From assembly GCA_902569285.1 (NCBI GenBank), contig CACFTS010000007.1, positions 1-38,304 of the forward strand: a stretch of 38,304 nt of DNA. Reading direction: 5' to 3'. This DNA comes from an uncultured Pelagibacteraceae bacterium (GTDB lineage: Bacteria; Pseudomonadota; Alphaproteobacteria; Pelagibacterales; Pelagibacteraceae). Below the pieces are notes generated by a model. The model had not been told where the DNA came from. It ran no database searches and was given only the letters and a program-made list of their open reading frames with translations. A program made the position numbers and the translations under genes. Each line of letters begins with the position of its first letter. Within the stretch, counting starts at the first letter, position 1. Shown here piece by piece: positions 20,945-28,780 of this stretch.

Positions 20945-21070
20945 TTATTTTTTTTTCTTATTTTTAAAAAAATTTCTTTTTTTTATTCCAAATCTACTGT
21001 TTACAATATTACTTCTATGCTTAGCATAAGCTTGTTTTTGGGCTTGTTTCATTGCTCTTTTTGAAGACAT
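20945..21070 (-). CDS. 41-residue highly basic small protein, unknown
   Basis: An ATG at 21070 on the minus strand gives 41 codons ending in a double stop (TAATAA). The product is rich in Lys and Arg: it starts MSSKRAMKQAQKQAYAKHRS and ends with a run of Lys. It resembles small nucleic-acid-associated or ribosomal-type proteins in composition only; no family is recognised. It fills most of the gap between the 57-residue gene and the uracil-DNA glycosylase. The low-complexity tail could be fortuitous in AT-rich DNA. Confidence 0.45.
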   Translation of the reverse strand: MSSKRAMKQAQKQAYAKHRSNIVNSRFGIKKRNFFKNKKKK

Positions 21071-21135
21071 AATAACTAATTTTAATACTCAATGTTAATA
21101 GTTTCAATAATTTTAAAATTTTATAAATTTGACTT

Positions 21136-21816
21136 ATGAATATTAAATTTAAAAATTTGAATAAAACAATAGTTAAATGCAAAAAATGTCCGAGATTAAA
21201 TAATTTTATAAAGAAAATTTCGTCTGAAAAAAGAAAACAAAATATAAATGAAGAATATTGGGGCAAGCCTGTTACTGGTTTCGGTGATACTAAAGCAAAA
21301 TTGATGATTTTAGGTCTTGCACCTGCTGCTCATGGTGGCACCAGAACTGGTAGGGCTTTTACAGGTGATAAATCGGGAGATTTTTTATTTAAAAGTCTTT
21401 ATACGATCAAAATTTCTAATCAAAGTTTTTCTAAAAAGATGAACGATGGTTTAAAATTAAATTCTACATATATAACAAATATTCTTAAATGTGTTCCACC
21501 AGGTGATAAACCTTTAAATAATGAACTTATAAATTGCTCAAATTATTTTATGAATGAATTAAATAATCTGAAAAAATTAAAAGTAATAGTCACACTTGGA
21601 AAGGTTGCTTTTGATAATTGTTTAAAATTTTATAAAAAAAAATTTAAAATTAATCAAAAACTTATTTTTAAACATGGTAAAAAATATTTATTACCTGATA
21701 ATAAAATTTTAATTGCCTGCTATCATCCGAGTCCAAGAAATGTAAATACCAAAGTTATAACTCCTATAATGATTAATAAATTATTTAGAAAAGCAAAAAA
21801 AATTGCTAAATTTTAA
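21136..21816 (+). CDS. Uracil-DNA glycosylase, family 5 (UDGb) type
   Basis: This 226-residue protein removes uracil, and in this family also some other deaminated bases, from DNA. Motif A is GLAPAAHGGTRTGRAFTGD at residues 60-78, the family-5 pattern, which has no catalytic Asp or Asn at the usual motif-A position. Motif B is CYHPSPRNVNT near residue 195 (His197). C15, C18, C119 and C134 match the four ligands of a [4Fe-4S] cluster. It ends inside the 3' end of the convergent thioesterase gene (11-base overlap). Confidence 0.9.
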   Translation: MNIKFKNLNKTIVKCKKCPRLNNFIKKISSEKRKQNINEEYWGKPVTGFGDTKAKLMILGLAPAAHGGTRTGRAFTGDKSGDFLFKSLYTIKISNQSFSKKMNDGLKLNSTYITNILKCVPPGDKPLNNELINCSNYFMNELNNLKKLKVIVTLGKVAFDNCLKFYKKKFKINQKLIFKHGKKYLLPDNKILIACYHPSPRNVNTKVITPIMINKLFRKAKKIAKF

Positions 21817-22228
21817 TACTGTCACAAAAATAAGGTTTAAATTTTAAATATATTTCCTCTGGAATTTTTACTGGTTTTCCTTCTTTATTTACAAAAACTA
21901 AATGTATTTTTGCATCAACAATTTCATCATCGCCTCTAGTAATTATTTGATTCATGAAAAAAGAAGTTTTGCTAATTGATTTTACAAAAGATCTAATTGT
22001 TAATTCATCTTCTAAATGAGCGGGTTTTTTATATTCAATATTACAAGACTTAACAATTATTAGTGAACTATATTGTTCTTTTATTTTCTTATTGCTAAAA
22101 CCAATTGAAAATAATGCCTCAGTTCTTGCTCTTTCTAAAAATTTTAAATAGTTTGCATAATAAACTACGCCACCAGAGTCTGTATCTTCATAATAAATCT
22201 TAATTTTATGAAAAAAATTTTCATGCAT
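21806..22228 (-). CDS. YbgC-like acyl-CoA thioesterase (hotdog fold)
   Basis: This 140-residue single-domain hotdog protein has the family motif IYYEDTDSGGVVYYANYLKF at about residues 11-30, with catalytic Asp17. The next segment, LERARTEALF, is also typical. Members hydrolyse short- to long-chain acyl-CoA or acyl-ACP; many sit beside tol-pal genes, but no tol gene is in this window. It overlaps the convergent uracil-DNA glycosylase gene by 11 bases. Confidence 0.9.
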   Translation of the reverse strand: MHENFFHKIKIYYEDTDSGGVVYYANYLKFLERARTEALFSIGFSNKKIKEQYSSLIIVKSCNIEYKKPAHLEDELTIRSFVKSISKTSFFMNQIITRGDDEIVDAKIHLVFVNKEGKPVKIPEEIYLKFKPYFCDSIKI

Positions 22229-22285
22229 AAATAAATTATATCAAATAATTAATTATTTTACAGAAACTAAGGTATAAGAGTTATT

Positions 22286-22426
22286 ATGAACATTTTTGTT
22301 ATTTGGTTAGTAATGGTGATTGCTTGGAATTTTGGCTACCCTGAAGCAAGTCCTTTAGAAGATGTAGTTGTAGCTGTTATTTTATCTTTATTTAATCTTA
22401 TATTAAAAAAATATCTTAAATTTTAA
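22286..22426 (+). CDS. 46-residue small membrane protein, unknown
   Basis: An ATG at 22286 preceded by AAGGTATAAGAG (a possible weak ribosome site) opens 46 codons. The product has a hydrophobic start MNIFVIWLVMVIAWNFGYPE, then an acidic turn (EASPLEDV), a second hydrophobic stretch VVAVILSLFNLIL and a basic end KKYLKF. The pattern is a two-helix inner-membrane hairpin. It ends exactly one base before the convergent DUF3047 gene. Family not recognised, but the amino-acid pattern does not look random. Confidence 0.65.
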   Translation: MNIFVIWLVMVIAWNFGYPEASPLEDVVVAVILSLFNLILKKYLKF

Positions 22427-23077
22427 TTATTTAGCAGAAAAATAAATATTCTGATAATAAGCAATTGCTTTCATTTTTGAATTATCAGTATCTGACATAA
22501 TAGCTAATCCATCTAACTCATTAACATCCAGGTCATGAAATCTTTTAAAATCCTCTTTTACATTTGCTTTTACAGTGATCCATTTATTTAAATTGTTTAT
22601 TGTGCTTGCTAATACATTATCAATAGATTTTTTTGTATATGGGCTTGGTGAATTAAAACCAACTTCACTATTACTTGAAAAAACATAATTGATAGCTCTA
22701 TTTGAGAGTGGTGTTGCTCCTGTTTTTTTTACCGCAAAAACCCTTGCTGCAAAATCATGCCCTTTTTTGCTGTTTTCTTTAATACCTGGTAAATCTTTCT
22801 CAATTTTCCATGTAATATTAATAAATGGAGTTTTGTTTAGATCAATTTTAACTTCTTTTCCTAGTCCAGAAGCAGCATTATCTGCCACTGCTTTTAAAAA
22901 ATTACCATTATCATTTGATCCTACCGTATATATAGTTTTATTGTCTGCTCCTCTTACCTTTCTAACTTTTAATTCAGATAGCTCTACTTCAGTAAAATCA
23001 AAAACTTTAACTTCATTGGCAAAACTAATGCTGTTAACTACAAGACAGGTGATTAAAAATTTTATTAAAAGTTTCAT
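22427..23077 (-). CDS. DUF3047 family exported protein
   Basis: This 216-residue protein has a clear signal peptide (MKLLIKFLITCLVVNSISFA, cleavage before NEVKVFDF). The mature part is a beta-rich domain like that of DUF3047 proteins: a WKIEKDLPGIKENSKKGHDFAARVF-type segment near residue 91, INYVFSS near 128, and DVNELDGLAIMSDTDN near 182. It probably acts in the periplasm. Function is unknown in the family. It is monocistronic here, flanked by the convergent 46-residue ORF. Confidence 0.8.
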   Translation of the reverse strand: MKLLIKFLITCLVVNSISFANEVKVFDFTEVELSELKVRKVRGADNKTIYTVGSNDNGNFLKAVADNAASGLGKEVKIDLNKTPFINITWKIEKDLPGIKENSKKGHDFAARVFAVKKTGATPLSNRAINYVFSSNSEVGFNSPSPYTKKSIDNVLASTINNLNKWITVKANVKEDFKRFHDLDVNELDGLAIMSDTDNSKMKAIAYYQNIYFSAK

Positions 23078-23164
23078 AAATTAAAATTAAAAAAAATTTG
23101 TTAATACATTATTTTGACAAAATTTAAACATTCAAAAATCAACTTTTATATATACATATTAATT

Positions 23165-23302
23165 ATGAAAACAATTTCAATTTTTATCCTATTAATTTAC
23201 TGGTCAATTATGATTTTTGCTCCTGTTATATCTAAAGATTTGAAATTGAGCCGAGCTAAACTAAACAATATTAAGATTGTTGAACAAAAACCTCGTAGTT
23301 AA
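23165..23302 (+). CDS. 45-residue small exported or membrane-anchored protein, unknown
   Basis: The ATG at 23165 begins MKTISIFILLIYWSIMIFAP, a hydrophobic leader, followed by a polar basic tail of 25 residues. A longer in-frame start at 23114 would add 17 residues but makes the N terminus less signal-like. The stop overlaps the convergent SDR gene by 4 bases. It could be a signal-anchored peptide. No family recognised. Confidence 0.5.
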   Translation: MKTISIFILLIYWSIMIFAPVISKDLKLSRAKLNNIKIVEQKPRS

Positions 23303-24051
23303 TAGGTAGAACGACCACCACTTATATCAAAAACAGCAGCCGTAGAAAAAGTATTCTCTTCTGATGAAAGCCAGCAAACTAAGGAAGTAAACTCCTCAAC
23401 CTCAAGAAATCTCCCTCTTGGCACTTTAGATAACATTCTTTGGACGTGTTCTTTGGTCATTTGGTCCAAAATTCGTGTTTTAGCCCCAGCTGGTGTGACT
23501 GCATTTACAGCTATATTTTTATTAGCAAGCTCCTTACCCAGAGACTTTGTCAATCCAATTATTCCTGCTTTTCCTACACTGTATGCACTCGCATTAGCAT
23601 TGCCATCTTTTCCTGCAACTGATGCAACATTTATAATTCTACCGTAGTTATTTTTAATCATATTAGGCACTATTGTTTTACAACAATTAAAAGTTCCCAT
23701 TAAATTTATATCTACAACTTTTTTCCACATTTCAATATCATATTCCCATAGTGGTGCGGTGGGACCTGTAATACCAGCATTGTTAATTAGAATGTCAATA
23801 TTGGATTTTTTTGCAATATTACTGGTGCAACTCTCGACTTCTTTATAGTTAGATACATCAACAATATTTGAACTTAAATTAGGATTATTTAAATCTTTAA
23901 TAGCTTTTTCTATCATTTTAGGATCTATATCCCAAATTATTACTTTTGCTCCTGAATTTAAAAATCTTTTAGCAATATCTAAACCAAATCCTTGTGCCCC
24001 ACCAGTAATAACAGCTGTTCGGTTCTCAAAATTATATAAATTTTTACTCAT
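23299..24051 (-). CDS. Short-chain dehydrogenase/reductase (FabG-like)
   Basis: This is a 250-residue classical SDR. The NAD(P)-binding motif TGGAQGFGLDIAKRF starts near residue 16, NNAG is near residue 90, the catalytic Ser is in NVASVAGKDG and the YxxxK pair is in YSVGKAG. An Asp after the second strand (IIWDIDPKM) suggests NAD rather than NADP. It lies 4 bases downstream of the NCS1 permease and so is probably the last gene of the dctP-dctQ-dctM-permease-SDR unit. Its substrate is unknown; the operon suggests a polyol, hydroxy acid or related compound. Confidence 0.88.
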   Translation of the reverse strand: MSKNLYNFENRTAVITGGAQGFGLDIAKRFLNSGAKVIIWDIDPKMIEKAIKDLNNPNLSSNIVDVSNYKEVESCTSNIAKKSNIDILINNAGITGPTAPLWEYDIEMWKKVVDINLMGTFNCCKTIVPNMIKNNYGRIINVASVAGKDGNANASAYSVGKAGIIGLTKSLGKELANKNIAVNAVTPAGAKTRILDQMTKEHVQRMLSKVPRGRFLEVEEFTSLVCWLSSEENTFSTAAVFDISGGRSTY

Positions 24052-24055
24052 TAAA

Positions 24056-25513
24056 TTAATCTTTTGCTAAAAGATAATATACAAGTGCAGATATAAAAGC
24101 TCCAATCATCCAAGAGTATGTTTGAAGAAACATTAAATTAACATTCCAAATTGTGGAAGCTGAAAAAATAAAACCTAAAATTAAAGCGTAAACCCCTTTA
24201 ATATGCCATCCTCCAGAAAAATAATAAACGCTATTAACTTCCAATGAATAAATATCTTTATTAATTAAATTACCATTTTTAATAAAATAATAATCAGAAA
24301 TCATAATTCCAAATATTGGACCAAAAAAAGCTCCAAAAGTATCGACAAAAGATAATATTCCAATTTGGCTTAAAAATGTTAACCAAAAAATACCAATTAA
24401 AAACCCTAAAATTGAAATTATAATACTTGAACTTTTTAAAGATAGTTTAGATGGTGCAAAATTAATTATCGAATATTGTGAAGGAATAAAATTAGCTATC
24501 AAGTTAGTTGAAGTTGAAGCAATAATAATAAAAATCAAAACTAAAATAGAAATAAGTAAACTATCTAATTTTCCTATTATATCTGTAGGATTTGTAAAAA
24601 TTTTAGACAAATTATCAGGATCTTTATTTAAAAAAACATCTACACCAGAAACAATAAAAACTGCAAAAAAAGAAAATAATATTAAGTTTAAAATTAAACT
24701 TATATTTCCTTTTTTTAATTCTTTTTCATTTTTTACATAACGTGAATAATCACCAAAGCTCAATATAACAATAGAGAAATAAGCAAAAATAGTTCCTGCA
24801 ATAGAGATTAATGGTAATAAGTTATTTACATCAACAAAATTTCCAAAATCCAATATATTAACAAAAGTTTTCAGTGTAAGCTTTACATCACTTAAAAATA
24901 CTGCAAAAAAGAACAGTATCATTCCCATATAAACTGTAATTGCTGAAATTTTTATTAAACGTTTATTAAAATTCATTCCCACACTAAATAAAAATACTTG
25001 AAAAATAATTGCAACTATAATTGAAAACCAATCAATAATATTTAAACCCAAAATAAAATTTAAAAAAATATTTTGATCTAAAAATGTATTATCATAAGAA
25101 AAAAATAATATTCTTATTAAAAAACTAATAGCTTTTGATAAAAAATATGTCTGGATACCAAACATAACAATTCCTACTAACCCTCTAACTAAACCAAAAT
25201 ATTTAGCACCTATTACACCTAAAGAGGATCTTAACAAAACAACAAAAGGTAATCCAAATTTTTGAGATGGTTTACCAATTAAATTTGAAAAAAAATAAAC
25301 TAACAAAGATCCTAAAATTGTTCCAAAAAAAACTACAAATGAATTAATATCATAGACAATATAAAGAGAAGCAATAAGTGAAAATCCTATTATGCTTTGA
25401 ATGTTTACTCCCCAATAACAAAATAAATCTTTCCAATTCCAATTTTTATTATTTGGGTTTACAGATACAAGATCCCAATTGATTAGAGAATTTTTTACTT
25501 TTTGTTGATTCAC
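24056..25513 (-). CDS. NCS1-family permease (nucleobase/hydantoin/allantoin/thiamine type)
   Basis: This is a 485-residue membrane protein with about 12 helices. The NCS1 pattern is visible at the N terminus: NWDLVSVNPNNKNWNWKDLF, then a first helix with CYWGVNIQS. A second family stretch with RSSLGVIGAKYFGLVRG is near residue 100. FGDYSRYVKNEKELKKGN near residue 248 is also characteristic. The family moves nucleobases, hydantoins, allantoin or vitamins with H+ or Na+; the substrate cannot be read from sequence alone. It lies 25 bases after dctM and 4 bases before the SDR on the same strand. Confidence 0.85.
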   Translation of the reverse strand: MNQQKVKNSLINWDLVSVNPNNKNWNWKDLFCYWGVNIQSIIGFSLIASLYIVYDINSFVVFFGTILGSLLVYFFSNLIGKPSQKFGLPFVVLLRSSLGVIGAKYFGLVRGLVGIVMFGIQTYFLSKAISFLIRILFFSYDNTFLDQNIFLNFILGLNIIDWFSIIVAIIFQVFLFSVGMNFNKRLIKISAITVYMGMILFFFAVFLSDVKLTLKTFVNILDFGNFVDVNNLLPLISIAGTIFAYFSIVILSFGDYSRYVKNEKELKKGNISLILNLILFSFFAVFIVSGVDVFLNKDPDNLSKIFTNPTDIIGKLDSLLISILVLIFIIIASTSTNLIANFIPSQYSIINFAPSKLSLKSSSIIISILGFLIGIFWLTFLSQIGILSFVDTFGAFFGPIFGIMISDYYFIKNGNLINKDIYSLEVNSVYYFSGGWHIKGVYALILGFIFSASTIWNVNLMFLQTYSWMIGAFISALVYYLLAKD

Positions 25514-25538
25514 TTAGATAATATAAAACTTATATTTT

Positions 25539-26873
25539 CTACTGTCCATATAAGAGAGTTGGTAACCAAAGTGCAATTTTAGGAAATATAATAATTAATA
25601 CTAATCCTATAACTTGTAAGACCATAAATTGCATCATTCCATAATAAATATCTTTAAGATCCCATTCGGGTACTACTCCTTTTAAAAAATAAGCAGAGAG
25701 CGCTACAGGGGGCGATAGCCAGGCGGTTTGTAAATTTACAGCCACTAATATAGCAAACCAAGTTAAGTTAAATCCTAAAGCTTCTACTAATGGTAAAATT
25801 ATTGGAATTATAATCATAACGATTGGCACCCATTCTAATGGCCAGCCTAATAAAAAAATCATTACCATTATCATTGCAAGAATTAGATATTTATTCATTT
25901 CTAAACCTAATAAAAATTCTGTAAGCAATGTTGGTGTTCCTAATCGCGCAAAAACTGCTCCAAAGAAATTTGAGGCTGCAACTAAAACCATTATTAAAGC
26001 AGTTATTTCTAAAGTTTTAACTAATGCTTCTTGTAATTTTGAAAGTGATAATTTTTTATATGCCAATGAAAGAAGTAAAGCTCCCATTGCACCACAACCT
26101 GCTGCTTCAGTTGGAGTTGCAAATCCAAATAAAATACTTCCTAAAGCTGCAAAAACTAATGCGGCAGGCGGGACTAAACCAAGAAAAAATTCAACCCACA
26201 CTTCTTTCATACTTGCAGCTCTCATATCTTCAGGAATCACTGGTCCTAGTTTAGGATTAATCATGCATCTAATTGTTGTGTAGCCTGCGTACAAACTTGC
26301 AAGAAGAATTCCTGGTAAAATAGCTGCAGCAAATAAGTCTATTACAGGAATTTCCATTATAGGCCCCATCACAACTAACATAATACTTGGTGGAATTAAT
26401 ATTCCTAAAGTTCCACCAGCAGTGATAGTTCCAGCTGCAAGTCTAACATCATAACCTGATCTATTCATAGATTTTGCTGCCATAATACCGAGAATTGTAA
26501 CTGAAGCTCCAACAATACCTGTTGCTGCTGCAAATATTACAGAAACAAATAAAACTGCATAATATAAAGACCCCTTGACTTTCGCCAACATCATTTGAAA
26601 TGCTGAAAACAATCTCTCCATTAAGCCAGCTTGTTCCATCATAATTCCCATGAAGACAAAGAGCGGTACAGCCGCAAGAGTTTGTTCGGTCATTACCATC
26701 GAAAACTGAAGTGTCATTAAATAGAAAACTAATTTTCCAAATCCTAAATAGCCAAAAACAAAACCTAAAAAGATTAATGTAAATGAAATTGGAAACCCAA
26801 CAAATATTGCAAAAAGCATTACACCAACAAGAATAAAACCTAAAATTGCTGGATCTATAAATTCAGCAATCAT
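25539..26873 (-). CDS. dctM: TRAP transporter large permease subunit (DctM)
   Basis: This 444-residue integral membrane protein has about 12 helices and drives Na+-coupled import with DctP and DctQ. Diagnostic segments are IVGASVTILGIMAAKSMNRS, TITAGGTLGILIPPSIMLVV and GSILFGFATPTEAAGCGAMG. The C-terminal part has LSPPVALSAYFLKGV. It overlaps the dctQ end by 4 bases. Subfamily features (LAAVPLFVFMGIMMEQAGLMERLF near residue 67) resemble the mannitol/chloroaromatic and 2-oxo-acid type. Confidence 0.95.
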   Translation of the reverse strand: MIAEFIDPAILGFILVGVMLFAIFVGFPISFTLIFLGFVFGYLGFGKLVFYLMTLQFSMVMTEQTLAAVPLFVFMGIMMEQAGLMERLFSAFQMMLAKVKGSLYYAVLFVSVIFAAATGIVGASVTILGIMAAKSMNRSGYDVRLAAGTITAGGTLGILIPPSIMLVVMGPIMEIPVIDLFAAAILPGILLASLYAGYTTIRCMINPKLGPVIPEDMRAASMKEVWVEFFLGLVPPAALVFAALGSILFGFATPTEAAGCGAMGALLLSLAYKKLSLSKLQEALVKTLEITALIMVLVAASNFFGAVFARLGTPTLLTEFLLGLEMNKYLILAMIMVMIFLLGWPLEWVPIVMIIIPIILPLVEALGFNLTWFAILVAVNLQTAWLSPPVALSAYFLKGVVPEWDLKDIYYGMMQFMVLQVIGLVLIIIFPKIALWLPTLLYGQ

Positions 26874-27484
26874 TCAGACTCCCCTGGCCACTCACCTTTT
26901 TTTGCGGCCCAATAACTTTTAAATAATTCTGAAATTCCTTGAACAAGTAAAAATATAATTCCAATTAATAAACAAGTTTTTATAGGCCACATATAAGGCA
27001 TCCACGTAGTATCCATGCCTCTTTCACCTCTTTGAATAGACTCACCTACATATCCAATAGTCATATAAAGAAAAACTATTAAACCTGGAAAATAAAATAT
27101 TATATATAACCAAAAATCAATTGTTCCTTGGGTTTTGGTTTTAAAATTTCTGTATAAAAAATCGGCTCTTATATGAACTCCTTTAGAAAGAGCATAACCG
27201 GCTCCAAGCATAAATAACGCTCCATAGAGAAAACGACTTATGTCATATGCCCAAATTGTTGGAGAATGAAATAATTTTCTGGCGAGAACTTCATAAGTCA
27301 TTGCAAATATTAACGGCATTAATATCCAGCAAACTATATTTCCAACCCACTTACTAAATTTATCAATTTTTACTATAGATTTTGCCATCCATGATGGCAT
27401 ATCATCTGGCATCTTCTCTGAACCACCTCGCCTTTCGGCAATCATTTCATCTGATATATCGATTTTTGATGGTTCGTCTGTCAT
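26870..27484 (-). CDS. dctQ: TRAP transporter small permease subunit (DctQ)
   Basis: This is a 204-residue membrane protein with four helices after an extended cytoplasmic N terminus of about 45 residues. The DctQ signature MTYEVLARKLFHSPTIWAYD lies near residue 63. It is followed by SRFLYGALFMLGAGYALSKG and HIRADFLYRNF. It partners DctM. It is separated from dctP by an intrinsic-terminator hairpin and overlaps dctM by 4 bases. Confidence 0.93.
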   Translation of the reverse strand: MTDEPSKIDISDEMIAERRGGSEKMPDDMPSWMAKSIVKIDKFSKWVGNIVCWILMPLIFAMTYEVLARKLFHSPTIWAYDISRFLYGALFMLGAGYALSKGVHIRADFLYRNFKTKTQGTIDFWLYIIFYFPGLIVFLYMTIGYVGESIQRGERGMDTTWMPYMWPIKTCLLIGIIFLLVQGISELFKSYWAAKKGEWPGESE

Positions 27485-27495
27485 AAACTTTTAGT

Positions 27496-27533
27496 TAAAA
27501 AAATTAGAGCGGACTATAAAAGTCCGCTCTAAT
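27496..27533 (-). terminator. Intrinsic terminator between dctP and dctQ
   Basis: A perfect inverted repeat of 13 bp (27503-27515 and 27521-27533, core AGAGCGGACT/AGTCCGCTCT, 5-base loop) is followed on the minus strand by seven T residues. It lies in the dctP-dctQ gap. A leaky terminator or 3' stabiliser here would give much more of the binding protein than of the permeases, a common need in binding-protein-dependent transporters. Confidence 0.75.
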
Positions 27534-27551
27534 AAAATGATTAATTACTGA

Positions 27552-28646
27552 TTACTTTAATGTTGCTGCGTGAGCCATTCCTAGCTTCGCATTAGACATT
27601 TGAGCACCACTCCAGAAAGGAACAGCAATATCAGCAAACTCTTTCATAGAGTCATATACTTTTTTGAAAAATGCATTTTTCTCAGCATTTTTGTTTAAAG
27701 AAGCTTTAGCTGCAGCCATATATTCTGTGAAATAATCAGAAGGTGTATCTTCTAAAATTACTCCATGTTTAGTAGTAAGCTCTTGTAAAGCTTTTCCGTT
27801 TTCATAGATTCTGTAACTTAAAGATTTTGCTAATGAAGCATTAGCAGCAACTTCAAGAGACTTCTTTTCATGAGCACTCATCGCTTTATAAGTTTTTCCA
27901 GTAATATAAAAGTCAGCATTTACAACTACTTGGTGTAAACCTTGTGGGTAATAGTGCTTTAATACTTTTTGGAAACCAAATGTTAAGTCAGGTTTTGGAC
28001 AACACCACTCAGCAGCATCGATAGTTCCTGCTTCTAAAGCTGGTAGAATATCTCCACCACCCATAGCAACAGATGCTATACCAATGTCTTTATAAGTTTG
28101 TCCTGGAATTCCAGGAGGAGTTCTGAATTTATATTTTCTAAAGTCAGCCATATTTTTAATTGGTTTTGGAAACCAACCTAAAGCTTCTGGTCCAACTGGT
28201 TGAATCATAAATCCTTTTATGTCTCTTCCCATTTCTTTCCAAAGTTGGTCGTATAATTCTTTACCACCACCATATTGGAACCAAGATAAGAACGCTAAGT
28301 TATCAATACCAACTCCACCACCAGCTACTGGCGAACCAAATAACATAGCAGCAGGGTGATCACCTGACCAATAGTGTGTCCATGCGAATCCACAATCGAT
28401 TAATCCTTTATCAACTGCGTCTAGAGTTTCTTTAACTCCAACAACTGCACCTGCAGGTAATATTTCAAACTTTAACGATCCACTCGTTAATTCAGTTACT
28501 GTATCAGTAAAGTCCTTTAACATTTTAACTTCATCAGCTTTAGTGTTAAGAACTGTCTGACATTTTAGTGTTTTTGCAGCATTAGCACTAGACGTAAATC
28601 CAAGCACTAAAATAGTTGCAAATAACATTGAAATGATTTTTTTCAT
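27552..28646 (-). CDS. dctP: TRAP transporter substrate-binding protein (DctP)
   Basis: This is a 364-residue periplasmic binding protein. The signal peptide is residues 1 to about 23 (MKKIISMLFATILVLGFTSS, cleavage near ANA-AKT). The conserved arginine segment FRKYKFRTPPGIPGQTYKDIG is near residue 168, and GTIDAAEWCCPKPDLTFGFQ near residue 208 corresponds to the ligand-contact region of the 2-oxo-acid/mannitol-like subgroup (usually AEWVGPY). The double Cys-Cys there is unusual. The ribosome site GAGGG lies just before the ATG. The gene is first in its operon and divergent from the GMC oxidoreductase. Confidence 0.93.
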   Translation of the reverse strand: MKKIISMLFATILVLGFTSSANAAKTLKCQTVLNTKADEVKMLKDFTDTVTELTSGSLKFEILPAGAVVGVKETLDAVDKGLIDCGFAWTHYWSGDHPAAMLFGSPVAGGGVGIDNLAFLSWFQYGGGKELYDQLWKEMGRDIKGFMIQPVGPEALGWFPKPIKNMADFRKYKFRTPPGIPGQTYKDIGIASVAMGGGDILPALEAGTIDAAEWCCPKPDLTFGFQKVLKHYYPQGLHQVVVNADFYITGKTYKAMSAHEKKSLEVAANASLAKSLSYRIYENGKALQELTTKHGVILEDTPSDYFTEYMAAAKASLNKNAEKNAFFKKVYDSMKEFADIAVPFWSGAQMSNAKLGMAHAATLK

Positions 28647-28780
28647 TATTTTCCCTCTTTGTTAGTTAAATTTAACGGACGCATACAATCAGAAAAGATA
28701 AGCTGACACAAGTGACAATTGATTGATATGAGTGTAAAGATCATTAAATAAGATTTTTTAAAAAAACTATTCAACTAGAG

